A stretch of DNA of 36,942 nucleotides from assembly GCA_001818235.1 (NCBI GenBank), contig MHJY01000034.1:1-36942 (forward strand), in the 5' to 3' direction. Under the pieces are notes generated by a model that had not been told where the DNA came from, did not search any database, and saw only the letters and a program-made list of their open reading frames with translations. Made by a program: the position numbers and the translations under genes. Shown in pieces: positions 7,930-19,457 of the stretch (positions are counted from its first letter, which is position 1; every line of letters begins with the position of its first letter). This stretch comes from Candidatus Jacksonbacteria bacterium RIFOXYB2_FULL_44_15. Lineage in GTDB: Bacteria > Patescibacteriota > Patescibacteriia > UBA9629.

Positions 7930-8448
7930 CTAATAGTTTATTTGATAATGTAACAGAATTTCGTCCGCACCAAGTTTTTTGAATTCCAGTAATTTTAAAT
8001 TAGCTTCGGGGATTTTGGTCGCTTCGATCAGACTTACTCCAACCCCGAATAACATGGGCGAAACGGTTAAATATAATTCGTTAACCAATTTTTCCCGAAG
8101 AAATAGCGTGTAAATCCCCCGCCCACCGCCGATAACGGCAGATGCAAAACCGCGCTTGGCTAGATTATCCAAAATTTTCTGTGGAGCGTCGGCGGTAAAT
8201 TCCAGCAAATTTAATTTAGTTTTATCCTGAAACTTTGCCGGATTAGCGGTTAAAACAATATTTAAACGGCCAGGCAATGGTTTGCCGATAGCTTGATATG
8301 TGTGCGAACCCATTATTACGACGCCGGCTTCTAAAGTTTTGTCTCTAAAAAATTTTTTATCTTGCGGCGAAGTCCACGTAACATTTTCTTCGGCGTCGCG
8401 ACTAATTTTGCCGTCGAGCGTGACGGCGGCAATTAAAATCGTTTTCAT
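7930..8448 (-). CDS. Dihydrofolate reductase / RibD C-terminal-domain family reductase
   Basis: MKTILIAAVTLDGKISRD..., VVIMGSHTYQAIGKPLPGRLNIVLT, VIGGGRGIYTLFL. Confidence 0.85.
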   Translation of the reverse strand: MKTILIAAVTLDGKISRDAEENVTWTSPQDKKFFRDKTLEAGVVIMGSHTYQAIGKPLPGRLNIVLTANPAKFQDKTKLNLLEFTADAPQKILDNLAKRGFASAVIGGGRGIYTLFLREKLVNELYLTVSPMLFGVGVSLIEATKIPEANLKLLEFKKLGADEILLHYQINY

Positions 8449-8449
8449 A

Positions 8450-9001
8450 TTAAATCGTCATAATTTCTTCTTCTTTAGTTTTACCGAGGTGGTCGATCTG
8501 GTCGGTGCAGTCTTTAGTATTTTTGTTTAATTCATCAATTTGGCGAAATTTGTCGTCTTCGCTAATGTCGCCATTTTTTTGCTGGCGTTCTATTTCTTTT
8601 TTAACATCATCTCGCAAACCTCTGGCCTTAATTCGATTTTCCTCCAGAATCATGTGCAATTTTTTTACTAATTTTCCACGCGTTTCCTGGGTCAATTCCG
8701 GCAACTTAATCCGTAATTGATCCGCTTCCAAGATGGGATTAAATTCTAAAGCACTCGTTACCAGGCTCTTTTCGATATCCTTGATAATACTTTTATCCCA
8801 AGGTTTTATCAAGAGGCTGCGCGGTTCTGGCACGCTAATTGAAGCTAATTCTTTTAGATGCAGGCGCGAACCGCCGTAAGTTTCGATGAAAATATCCTCA
8901 ACTAAAGCGGGAGTGGCGCGGGCGGTGCGAAGTTTATCCAATTCGTGTTTTAATAACTCTCCGATTGCCGTGAATTTAATTTTGTAACCAACAGTTGACA
9001 T
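8450..9001 (-). CDS. frr: Ribosome recycling factor
   Basis: LRTARATPALVEDIFIETYGG...LKELASISVPEPRSLLIKPWDKS...PELTQETRGKLVKK. Confidence 0.96.
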   Translation of the reverse strand: MSTVGYKIKFTAIGELLKHELDKLRTARATPALVEDIFIETYGGSRLHLKELASISVPEPRSLLIKPWDKSIIKDIEKSLVTSALEFNPILEADQLRIKLPELTQETRGKLVKKLHMILEENRIKARGLRDDVKKEIERQQKNGDISEDDKFRQIDELNKNTKDCTDQIDHLGKTKEEEIMTI

Positions 9002-9019
9002 ATTTTTTTTACGTTAAAC

Positions 9020-9047
9020 CGCCAATTGGTCAGTTTTACAACTGGCG
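9020..9047. repeat. Inverted repeat (hairpin) between propeller gene and frr
   Basis: CGCCAATTG ... CAACTGGCG, 8/9 complementary, 10-nt loop. Confidence 0.5.
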
Positions 9048-9086
9048 ATTTTGCGAATTAGCGAGCTAAATTTATTATTTTATGCG

Positions 9087-10145
9087 TTAGGTACTGCTGA
9101 CCCCCAGGTAGATAATGTCGGAATTTTGCGGATTTATTTCCAGGTCACTAGTTTTTTGTTTAGTCGGCAATTGATGGCAGTTCCAGTTTGTTCCGGAATC
9201 AAGACTGCGGCAAAATAGCGTCCGGGTAGCGTAGTAAATTATTTTTTCATCGGTTGAATCAAAAGCGAGCCTATATATTTTATTTTTGCCGGGCGCAGTC
9301 AGCAAATTAACCGGTTCCCATGACAAGCCGCTGTCGACTGATTTTAAAAGTCCGTATTTACTGGCTAAAAAGAGGTGGCTGGGAACGCTCGGATTAAATT
9401 TAAATTCTCCCAAATCATCGCTACCCTTATATTTTTTTAAGTTGTCGAGACGGATCCAGGTCGCTCCGCGGCTCGTTGTTTTAAAAATTCCATCGCGCTC
9501 GGTGGTAACATAAACTTCGCTGAAATCATTTGGATTCGACATGAGGCCGTTTAAATTGTTTGTTTTTAGAGTTACTATTTTTTGCCATGACTTTCCACTG
9601 TTGTCGGTCCTAAAAATATCACCTTGGCGGTTAGCGGTAAGCAGTCCGGCGCTATTTTGGTAATTTGTTGCCAAAGCCGAAAGTTTGCGATTTCGCGGCT
9701 CCAGAAAAATTATTTTCCAAGTGCGGCCGGCATCTGAACTTTCCAAAATTTGCTTTTCCGCAATAATATATAGATGTCCCTTTGCTTGATGGTCAAAAGC
9801 CAAATCGTTTATTTTTCCGGTCTTTAGTTGTTGCCAACTAGAGGCGCTATTATGGCTTACCCACAGTCCAATATTTTTTGTCAGCAGATAAACCGTCTTA
9901 TCATCAAACGGATCAATTTTCAGCGCCAGAACCTTCGCTTTACTTAAGTTTCTTTTACTGTTGCCCTGAATTTTTACCTGATGAGTAAATGTATCGCCTT
10001 GGTTTGTGGTTTTAAAAATACCGCCGCGGTTTGCCGTAAAAAAATTGTATTCCGGCTCCGGCGCGTCGGCGGCTTGAACAGGGCTAGCCAGCGAAATCGT
10101 CACCAGTACTGCCGCGATCAAAATTTTAGGAAGATGCTTTGCCAT
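9087..10145 (-). CDS. Secreted beta-propeller protein (BNR / Ycf48-like / sortilin-type repeats)
   Basis: N-terminal signal sequence (LPKILIAAVLVTISLASPVQAADA); repeated GIFKTTxxGxTW-type units (RGGIFKTTNQGDTF, DGIFKTTSRGATWIRL, YGLLKSVDSGLSWEPV, SLDSGTNW). Confidence 0.8.
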   Translation of the reverse strand: MAKHLPKILIAAVLVTISLASPVQAADAPEPEYNFFTANRGGIFKTTNQGDTFTHQVKIQGNSKRNLSKAKVLALKIDPFDDKTVYLLTKNIGLWVSHNSASSWQQLKTGKINDLAFDHQAKGHLYIIAEKQILESSDAGRTWKIIFLEPRNRKLSALATNYQNSAGLLTANRQGDIFRTDNSGKSWQKIVTLKTNNLNGLMSNPNDFSEVYVTTERDGIFKTTSRGATWIRLDNLKKYKGSDDLGEFKFNPSVPSHLFLASKYGLLKSVDSGLSWEPVNLLTAPGKNKIYRLAFDSTDEKIIYYATRTLFCRSLDSGTNWNCHQLPTKQKTSDLEINPQNSDIIYLGVSST

Positions 10146-11059
10146 AACAGTTGCGGGTTTATGTTTTTCTTTAAATTGAAGGGCAATTCAAACAGCGATT
10201 TGAGCGTTTTTAGCAGACCGGGCAGGCTATGGGTAGTGGAAATCGTTTTTAACTCACTTGTAAGATAAGTATGAATGCAAAAATCGCTTTGATTGATTTT
10301 GTGAAGCAGTATGTCGCGGATTAGACTAGTTGTTAAATCGACAAAATTATCGTCGAATGAAGCTAAATTTTCAGTTAGCCAGCTGATTTTTTGGTCAGGC
10401 GCTGATTTGAGCATTTTAATCACTTTTTTTTCCGCCTCAATTATGCCGTGAATTTTTTCGCTGTTAAAGCAGAGCGCTTGCCCAATACGCCCTTGAGCTA
10501 AATTCGTTATAAATTTTTTTTGTTCGCGCGTATAATCATCACTAAGCGCTTGCTCAATTTGATGTTGCGGCAATAACGAAAATTTAAGCATGGTCGATCG
10601 AGATAAAATGGTGGCAGGGAGGCTTTCAATATTATTGCAGATTAAAATTAAAATTGTGTCTGCCGGCGGTTCCTCCAGCATTTTTAGAAAAGCATTGACT
10701 GACTCCGAATTAAGGTATTCGGCCGGTCTTAAAATAACTACTTTGCGCGAATTATAAAACGCGGTTTGGCTGACCTTGCTTTTTAAATGCCTGATTTGTT
10801 CGATGGTTATGTCGCGGCCCTCGGGCAACGGTTCGATAACGTAAAAATCCGGATAAAGAGATTTTGCAAATGCCGCGCAATTAGAACATTGGCCGCATGG
10901 CGGTTGGTTGCCTTGGCAGATCAATCCTTTCGCAAACCACCAGGCAACCGTTGTTTTACCGACATTTTTGGGGCCGTAAAATAAATAGGCATGAGCTAAA
11001 TGTTTACTGCTCAAAGCCTTGGTTAGATATTTTACGATTGACTCATGCCCAATAATCAT
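10118..11059 (-). CDS. holB: DNA polymerase III subunit delta' / clamp-loader ATPase
   Basis: IGHESIVKYLTKALSSKHLAHAYLFYGPKNVGKTTVA; Zn module CGQCSNC; ILRPAEYLNSESVNAFLKMLEEPPADTILIL. Confidence 0.88.
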   Translation of the reverse strand: MIIGHESIVKYLTKALSSKHLAHAYLFYGPKNVGKTTVAWWFAKGLICQGNQPPCGQCSNCAAFAKSLYPDFYVIEPLPEGRDITIEQIRHLKSKVSQTAFYNSRKVVILRPAEYLNSESVNAFLKMLEEPPADTILILICNNIESLPATILSRSTMLKFSLLPQHQIEQALSDDYTREQKKFITNLAQGRIGQALCFNSEKIHGIIEAEKKVIKMLKSAPDQKISWLTENLASFDDNFVDLTTSLIRDILLHKINQSDFCIHTYLTSELKTISTTHSLPGLLKTLKSLFELPFNLKKNINPQLLWQSIFLKF

Positions 11060-11098
11060 TATAGCAAATTTTGCGCCCGGCTAGAACAAGCAAGTTGC

Positions 11099-12112
11099 CT
11101 AGCGAGTCGTTAAAATAGAGCGTTTATAAGCATCCAGATTTTCCAGGGCAATACCTGTTCCCCGCGCCACGCACAAAAGCGGTTCGTCGGCGTTATAGGC
11201 TTCTACGCCGGTGGCCTGTGTCAGCAGTTTATCAAAATTTCGCAAAAGCGAACTGCCACCGGATAACACCATTCCTTTGTCCATCACATCAGCCGACAGT
11301 TCCGGCGGTGTATTAAATAAGACGCGTTTGACGGCATTGATGATGCCTTTAAGCGGTTCTTGCAGGGCTTCCGTAACGTCGTTAGAATCGATTTTAACAA
11401 TCCGGGGAAGACCGGAAACCATATCGCGTCCCATTATTTCCATTTTTAGAGGATCTTTTAAGTACAAGGCTGAGCCGATTTTGATTTTTACCGATTCAGC
11501 CGTCCGTTCGCCGATAGCCAAATTATATTTTTTTTTGATGTGCTCGCCGATTGCCTCGTCAAATTTATTGCCGCCGATGCGAACCGAGGTGTTAGTCACG
11601 ATACTGCCCAAGGAAATTACGGCGATCTCCGATGTGCCGCCGCCCATATCGACAATCATGTGCCCGGATGCCGAGCCGATGGGAATGTTGGCGCCGATGG
11701 CGGCTGCGATTGGTTCTTTAATGATGTAAGCGGCTTTGGCGCCGGCGGCCAGCGTCGCGTCAATCACCGCGCGCCGTTCAGTAGAAGTAATGCCGGCCGG
11801 AACCGCAATCATCACTTCCGGTCGAAAAATTTTAAAGCCGCCTAAAGCCTTAGAAATAAAATAACGCAACATCGCTTCGGTCGTTTTATAATCCGCAATT
11901 ACCCCGTCTTTGAGCGGTTTTCTGGCGATAATCGTATCTGGCGTTCGGCCGATCATTTCTTTGGCTTCGTTGCCTACTGCCAGCACTTCCCCGCCTTTGG
12001 CAGTGATTGCCACCACTGACGGTTCGTTAATCACGATGCCTTTTTTGGGGATATGCACCAGCGTATAAGTGGTACCCAGATCGATTCCAATTTTTTTTTG
12101 AAATAAAGACAC
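11099..12112 (-). CDS. mreB: MreB-like actin-family protein (second paralogue), GTG start
   Basis: VSLFQKKIGIDLGTTYTLVHIPKKGIVINEPSVVAI...VDMGGGTSEIAVISLGSIV...ELSADVMDKGMVLSGGSSLL. Confidence 0.92.
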   Translation of the reverse strand: MSLFQKKIGIDLGTTYTLVHIPKKGIVINEPSVVAITAKGGEVLAVGNEAKEMIGRTPDTIIARKPLKDGVIADYKTTEAMLRYFISKALGGFKIFRPEVMIAVPAGITSTERRAVIDATLAAGAKAAYIIKEPIAAAIGANIPIGSASGHMIVDMGGGTSEIAVISLGSIVTNTSVRIGGNKFDEAIGEHIKKKYNLAIGERTAESVKIKIGSALYLKDPLKMEIMGRDMVSGLPRIVKIDSNDVTEALQEPLKGIINAVKRVLFNTPPELSADVMDKGMVLSGGSSLLRNFDKLLTQATGVEAYNADEPLLCVARGTGIALENLDAYKRSILTTR

Positions 12113-12170
12113 AAAATAAAGTCCAAATTCAAACGTCAAAACTTGTGACTATTTGATGTAAGATTTTAGC

Positions 12171-12995
12171 TTAAAAGTTTTTAATTTGTCGAGGATTGAT
12201 TACTCCCCATTTTACAAAGTATTTCCAGTGCGATTGTAAATGTATTCGGCTGGATTTATCAAAAATTCCGGTCCACCATGGTTTTTGGGCCGAGAGTCGT
12301 TTGTGATAATGAATCATTTTAACCTCGGGATAATACCAAACTTGATAGCCGGCTGATGCACACTTGCGACAAAGATCAACGTCTTCGTAGTAAAGAAAAA
12401 AACGCTGGTCAAAACCGCCGATTTTATCCCAGACTTCTTTTTTTATCAACAAACACGCGCCAACCAGCCAATCGACTTGTCGGGGGGTTTGGTAATCAAA
12501 ATATTGCATGTCATAGCGTATTAGCTCTTTTTTACCCCATGGCGTTTGACCTAAAAAAGTACGGCGATAAAGCGGGGTTAAAAATTTCGGCCAAGGATGG
12601 CAGGAAGATTGAGTCGTGAGGTCTGGATAAATAAGCTTGGGCGCAACAATCCCCCGGGAATGGTCACTGGCCAGAAAATTGTGCAGTTGCGTCAGCGAAT
12701 CGCCCAGCACGGTAATATCCGGATTGATGATTAAGATATAGGGAGCGGTAGTTTTTTCTAAAGCGAAATTATGGCCGCCGCCAAAGCCGCGGTTAGTCGC
12801 GGATACCGCCAGTTTGACTTGCGGATATAAAGGCAAAATTTTTTTTTTGATAAATTCCACACTGCCGTCCGTGGAATGATTGTCAGCGATAATAATTTCG
12901 TATTTAAGGTTAGTCGGCGATTCAACAATATTTTTAACGCACTGCTTAACCAAATTTTTGGTATTGTAGTTTAAAAGAGAAATGGCTAAATCCAT
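12171..12995 (-). CDS. Glycosyltransferase family 2
   Basis: MDLAISLLNYNTKNLVKQCV...IIIADNHSTDGS...FGGGHNFAL...ILIINPDI...FFLYYEDVDLCRK. Trimmed to the MDLAIS start. Confidence 0.88.
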   Translation of the reverse strand: MDLAISLLNYNTKNLVKQCVKNIVESPTNLKYEIIIADNHSTDGSVEFIKKKILPLYPQVKLAVSATNRGFGGGHNFALEKTTAPYILIINPDITVLGDSLTQLHNFLASDHSRGIVAPKLIYPDLTTQSSCHPWPKFLTPLYRRTFLGQTPWGKKELIRYDMQYFDYQTPRQVDWLVGACLLIKKEVWDKIGGFDQRFFLYYEDVDLCRKCASAGYQVWYYPEVKMIHYHKRLSAQKPWWTGIFDKSSRIHLQSHWKYFVKWGVINPRQIKNF

Positions 12996-13008
12996 AAATT
13001 CATTCGGC

Positions 13009-14118
13009 TTAGCGGATCCAAGGTTCGATTGTTTGCCAGGCCAAGGGTCCGGCTTTGGTTTGAAGATATTTTCTTTTGAGCCGCATTTTTGGCCAATTTT
13101 TAATAATTTCCGACCAAGCTTGCCAGAGCGTTTTCGGTTCAAATATCAACAAGTATCCAAATTTAAAAAATTCGTAGCCCAAAATTTTAGGCCAATGCTT
13201 ATACCAAATTTTTGGCGGTACGTTTTTGATTAAAAAATATATATGATTTTTATAAGAATGATAATTAATAAACTTGGATTTTCGTCGGCGATCGCGTATA
13301 AGATTGCCGGTGGCGGCGGCCGAACGGTCGTGCCAGCTTTTGGCTTTGGGTACCAAATAGCATTGTTGCCCTAAAATAACAAAACGATAAGCAAGGTCAA
13401 CGTCTTCTTTGTAGCAGAAAAAGTCGTTGTCAAAATATTCATATAAATTTTCCTGTTTTTGGTTTTTGAAAAGCTTGGGAATATGGTTAAACATCGGGAC
13501 TTTACATTCCTCAAGCGCACGGCGCCGATATACCGGTAAAGCGCCGGATGCGCCAAAAATTTTTTGCGGCTGGATCTCCCACGGTTGGGTACTTAAATGC
13601 TGGGGTAAAAGCTCTATTACTTGATGATTAGCTAAAATCTTGAGACCGAGCGAATCAATTCTATCAGTTTTGCCTAAGTCGGTCAATGCAATTTTTTCTG
13701 AATTTTCCGTTGTTTCTGCTGTCGGGAAATCCCATTGGTAAATCGCGCCGGTCGCGTCCGCGGCTTCTTGGTGGTTATCAAAAAAATTCATGATTTCTTT
13801 TAAGTAGTCGCGGTCGAGAGTTACGTCCTGATTCATCAAAAAAACATATTCGCTTTGGCTCCAATGAAGCGCTAAATTGTGGGCGCCGGCAAAGCCGAAA
13901 TTTTTGGCGTGCTTTACATATTTTGTTACGGCGGAGAGTATTTTATTTTTTGGGTTGGCTAAAAAATCGTCGACTACTTTTACGCTGTCGTCATGAGACC
14001 CATTATCAATAATCAAGACCGAAAAATCCGAGAAAGATTGCTCTTGGAGGGATTTTAAAGCGAAAGGCAAATATTTTTGGCCGTTATAGGCGACAAGATG
14101 AATTGATAATTTAGCCAT
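13009..14118 (-). CDS. Glycosyltransferase family 2
   Basis: SIHLVAYNGQKYLPFALKSL...VLIIDNGSHDDS...FGFAGAHNLAL...FLMNQDVTL...FFCYKEDVDLAYR. Confidence 0.88.
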   Translation of the reverse strand: MAKLSIHLVAYNGQKYLPFALKSLQEQSFSDFSVLIIDNGSHDDSVKVVDDFLANPKNKILSAVTKYVKHAKNFGFAGAHNLALHWSQSEYVFLMNQDVTLDRDYLKEIMNFFDNHQEAADATGAIYQWDFPTAETTENSEKIALTDLGKTDRIDSLGLKILANHQVIELLPQHLSTQPWEIQPQKIFGASGALPVYRRRALEECKVPMFNHIPKLFKNQKQENLYEYFDNDFFCYKEDVDLAYRFVILGQQCYLVPKAKSWHDRSAAATGNLIRDRRRKSKFINYHSYKNHIYFLIKNVPPKIWYKHWPKILGYEFFKFGYLLIFEPKTLWQAWSEIIKNWPKMRLKRKYLQTKAGPLAWQTIEPWIR

Positions 14119-14138
14119 TTTTTAAAAAATATTAAAAG

Positions 14139-15722
14139 TTAGCCGAGATAATCATTCCGGCGATGAAGGAGGCTGTCGGCAAGCATTAAATAGACAATTC
14201 CGAGCGGATGGTTAAGAAAAGGCGTAAAAAACTGGACCACCACAAGTGCGCTCAGCCCTAAGATTAAACCAAATGGCAGCCATGCTTGCGCGGCAACTTC
14301 GGCCGTGGAGGCGAGATTTTTTTTAATTAAAATTACTCCCCGCATTAGCACATTAGCGATTAGTGCCAGATAAGTCAACATGCCAATTAAGCCAATTTTA
14401 TACCAAATGTCCAACCAACCCCATTCAAAGGCAAAAGTGGTATAATACGGGTTTCCGGGATGGGCTTCCAAATAGCGCGGATCAGCAGTGCGATACGTTA
14501 CCGTCGCCCCAAAGCCGCGACCAAATATGAAATGCGACCTAATTTTTTCCCAAAGCGGCGGTAAAAGTTCCCAGCGGCTTGACAGCGCCGGCTCGTCGGT
14601 TTGGGTTATCCGCTCGGGCAGGGAGATTAAACTCCTAAGTCCCGGCACTTGCCCGATTGGGAAAATTAAGAGTGCGGTGATAATGGCGATTGATGATAAA
14701 CCGACCAGCATTAAACTGCGGATTGTTTGCTTTACCGATTGCCAGCTGGGATGGAGCAGTTTTTTGTAATGTATCGCGGCAATAATCAATGTCACGAAGC
14801 CCGCCAGCCAAAAAGATCGCGATAAGCTTAGGAGTAATATTGTGGCGGTGCTTGTTAAGAGCCAAAAAAAATTTGTTTCCGACGGCCGAGTGGTAGCGTT
14901 TTTTGGGTGACGCCGGAAGCACGCGATCAACTTATTCCAAAAAGTTTTCCGTTCGTTTTTAAAAAGCCAAGCCGATAAAAACATAAAAAAACCAATAAGC
15001 GCCCACAACTGGCTCTGCATAAAAATTCGGTAAAAACTATATTTGTATAGTCCGACTTCGATTAAGCGCTGGTCTCTAAACCAATGATAAAATGGTACCA
15101 GAAAACGCCAAAAAATATCTAAATGGCCGTACAGAAAAAACAAGGAGGTGGTAATCAAAAATTGTCCGGTTAATCCAGCCGCCCAGACCGACATAATTGC
15201 AATTTCATTTTTTTTATAGCGGGCCGCGGCCAAAAACGCCGGCAAAAGCAGAAAAAAGCCGAAAGCGTTGGCGTCTTGATAAAGATAGTCAAGCCGATTG
15301 CCACTAGTCAAGCCATTAATTATGCCGTAAATTAAAGCGACCGCGAGTGCCAAATACCAGAAATAGTCAGTCAAAAGTTTGGCGATGCTTTTGCGGATGG
15401 CCAGTCGAAATTTTGCGATGAAGATCGTGCGGACGCACCAGATAAAAAAAACGCTGGCGAAAAGCGCCATTCGCAGAGAAAGATTAAATCCATAAATATT
15501 AATGTCAAACAAATGGCCGTGGGAAGAAATCAAGATTTCTCCGATCAATATCAATATACCGTAGCTTAGATTACGCCAGGTTAAAACTAAAGTAATGCCG
15601 ATGAACAAACTAAATGTTATCGCGTTTAAAGCCGTTGAATAAAAACTCAAAAAAGACAAAAAATAGGCCAAAACGATCGTTCCCAAAGTTATTTTATATA
15701 GTTTTGGATTTATTTGTAGCAT
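14139..15722 (-). CDS. O-antigen ligase / polymerase-like polytopic membrane protein
   Basis: 527 aa, multiple TM segments; FGRGFGATVTYR...HPGNPYYTTFAFEWGWLDIWYKIGLIGMLTYLALI resembles the Wzy/WaaL-family loop and TM arrangement; flanked by GT2 genes. Confidence 0.72.
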   Translation of the reverse strand: MLQINPKLYKITLGTIVLAYFLSFLSFYSTALNAITFSLFIGITLVLTWRNLSYGILILIGEILISSHGHLFDINIYGFNLSLRMALFASVFFIWCVRTIFIAKFRLAIRKSIAKLLTDYFWYLALAVALIYGIINGLTSGNRLDYLYQDANAFGFFLLLPAFLAAARYKKNEIAIMSVWAAGLTGQFLITTSLFFLYGHLDIFWRFLVPFYHWFRDQRLIEVGLYKYSFYRIFMQSQLWALIGFFMFLSAWLFKNERKTFWNKLIACFRRHPKNATTRPSETNFFWLLTSTATILLLSLSRSFWLAGFVTLIIAAIHYKKLLHPSWQSVKQTIRSLMLVGLSSIAIITALLIFPIGQVPGLRSLISLPERITQTDEPALSSRWELLPPLWEKIRSHFIFGRGFGATVTYRTADPRYLEAHPGNPYYTTFAFEWGWLDIWYKIGLIGMLTYLALIANVLMRGVILIKKNLASTAEVAAQAWLPFGLILGLSALVVVQFFTPFLNHPLGIVYLMLADSLLHRRNDYLG

Positions 15723-16578
15723 CGCTAGAAAGTTTGATTAAATTTACTAAATATGTGATCCCCAAAGCGATAAAAGCGGTGCAGGCGATCAGCCAGTACT
15801 GGGTTAAAGGCGCGTGTTTGTGAAAATAAAATCGCAGACTTTTGTTCCACATTTTTTGTTTGGCAACCGACATTACTTGTTTAAAACTCTGGGCATGATG
15901 ATGAGTAATGGCCGTAATTGGAGTATACATAACCAGCCAGCCGGCGGTTTTCGCGCGGCGGCAAAAGTCAACTTCTTCGAACCAAACAAAAAAATTTTCG
16001 TCCAGAAGGCCGATCTGATCAGATAGTTTGCGATTTATCAAAAAGAAAGCTCCCATTACTTGGTCGACCGTTTGTTCCTGACGATAATCGAAATCGTTCG
16101 CAAAGTAGCGCCGGAGTGACGGTAGGCGGGGTAGCAAATGATGAATTTTTAACAAGATGCATATTTGGTCAATGAATCCGGGAAAGCGGCGGACGGAATT
16201 TTGGATTGTGCCGTCCGTATTATTCAACCGGCAGCCGCTAATTCCACAATTTTGATGATTCTTCATAAATTGCAACATCTGGCTCAAGCTGTCTTCTTTT
16301 AGTTCGGTATCCGGGTTTAAAAGTAGCAGATAATCGGCCTGCGCTTGGCGTAAGCCCTGGTTATTCGCGGCGGAAAAACCTAAATTTTTTGAATTACGAA
16401 TTAGCTTGACTTGCGGAAAATTTTCAGATATAGCATGGCAAGTAGAGTCTGTTGACGCGTTGTCTATCACAAAAAGCTCGAAGGTAATCCCCCGAGTATA
16501 TTGATAGATCGAAGCCAGACATTTTTTTAACAATGATTCGACGTTCCAGGAAACAATGATAATAGAGAGATCTACCAT
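15694..16578 (-). CDS. Glycosyltransferase family 2 with C-terminal TM segment
   Basis: DLSIIIVSWNVESLLKKCLASI...LFVIDNASTDSTC...NLGFSAANNQGL...LLLLNPDTEL...FFVWFEEVDFCRRA. Confidence 0.9.
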   Translation of the reverse strand: MVDLSIIIVSWNVESLLKKCLASIYQYTRGITFELFVIDNASTDSTCHAISENFPQVKLIRNSKNLGFSAANNQGLRQAQADYLLLLNPDTELKEDSLSQMLQFMKNHQNCGISGCRLNNTDGTIQNSVRRFPGFIDQICILLKIHHLLPRLPSLRRYFANDFDYRQEQTVDQVMGAFFLINRKLSDQIGLLDENFFVWFEEVDFCRRAKTAGWLVMYTPITAITHHHAQSFKQVMSVAKQKMWNKSLRFYFHKHAPLTQYWLIACTAFIALGITYLVNLIKLSSDATNKSKTI

Positions 16579-16593
16579 GGAAAGATTTAAATT

Positions 16594-18627
<2,034 letters not shown>

Positions 18628-18696
18628 CTAAAATTGTTATAACAAATTTTTTTTTTGCTACTTTTTTGTGCAGAAAATTCATTATTTGATATCAAT

Positions 18697-18725
18697 ATTT
18701 TACCACAGTTATTGTTCCTTGGCAA
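18697..18725 (-). promoter_or_regulatory. Candidate sigma70-type promoter for gyrB
   Basis: Minus strand TTGCCA - 17 nt - TAAAAT, about 80 nt upstream of the gyrB start. Confidence 0.45.
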
Positions 18726-18844
18726 TCGTGCGTAATAGTCAAAAAAAGCCTAATTTGCGCTTAAAATTACCTGTCTGGGATCTGGCAATGAATGAAGAAA
18801 AAGTTTGCTGAAAATTGGGTGTAAGCAATTTTGCAATTTAATAC

Positions 18845-18872
18845 AAAAACGCTCTTAGTTTGTAACCGAGCG
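18845..18872 (-). terminator. Rho-independent terminator after greA
   Basis: Minus strand CGCTC-GGTTACAAACTAA-GAGCG followed by TTTTTG, just beyond the greA stop. Confidence 0.55.
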
Positions 18873-18917
18873 CTAGATGATAATCGCATTTAATATCAAT
18901 TTATGCAATTTTGCGAA

Positions 18918-19373
18918 TTATTTTATGTCTAATATTTTGAATTTTATCCGTCCGGATGGAACATTGACCGTGACTTCATCATTCATTTTGCGGCCCAAAA
19001 AAGCCTCACCTAAGGGTGAAATGGACGATATTTTTCCTGCGGACGGGTCGGCCTCATTCATGCCGACAATTTCGTATTCGAATGTTTCGACGTCTGATTT
19101 TACTTTTATTTTTGAACCGAGATTGACGTTAGTTTTGGAGGTAGTTGGCTTGACGATCGTCGCCACTTTCATCAAAGACTCGATTTCGTTGATTCGGGCT
19201 TCGATAAAGCCTTGTTCTTCTTTAGCGGCATGATATTCGGCGTTTTCCGATAAATCGCCGAGTTCTTTGGCGTCTTTAATTTTCTCGACCACTAGGCTTC
19301 GTTTAATTTTTAGCTTAATCAATTCCGCTTCTAACTTTTTAAAGCCAGCTGGAGTTAATAGTTTTTGATCCAT
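18918..19373 (-). CDS. greA: Transcription elongation factor GreA
   Basis: LLTPAGFKKLEAELIKLK...IKDAKELGDLSENAEYHAAKEEQGFIEARI...ISPLGEAFLGRKMNDEVTV. Confidence 0.96.
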   Translation of the reverse strand: MDQKLLTPAGFKKLEAELIKLKIKRSLVVEKIKDAKELGDLSENAEYHAAKEEQGFIEARINEIESLMKVATIVKPTTSKTNVNLGSKIKVKSDVETFEYEIVGMNEADPSAGKISSISPLGEAFLGRKMNDEVTVNVPSGRIKFKILDIK

Positions 19374-19457
19374 AAAAAAAAATTTTTACTATTAACACCG
19401 GACTTCTGCCGCAGTATTTCGTTTAACTGGGTTTAAAAATTCTAGTGTTGATAGCTG

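Noticed and set aside
11211-11729. 172-aa plus ORF antisense to the MreB-like gene
   Set aside because: Antisense shadow ORF; MreB motifs are unambiguous on the minus strand.
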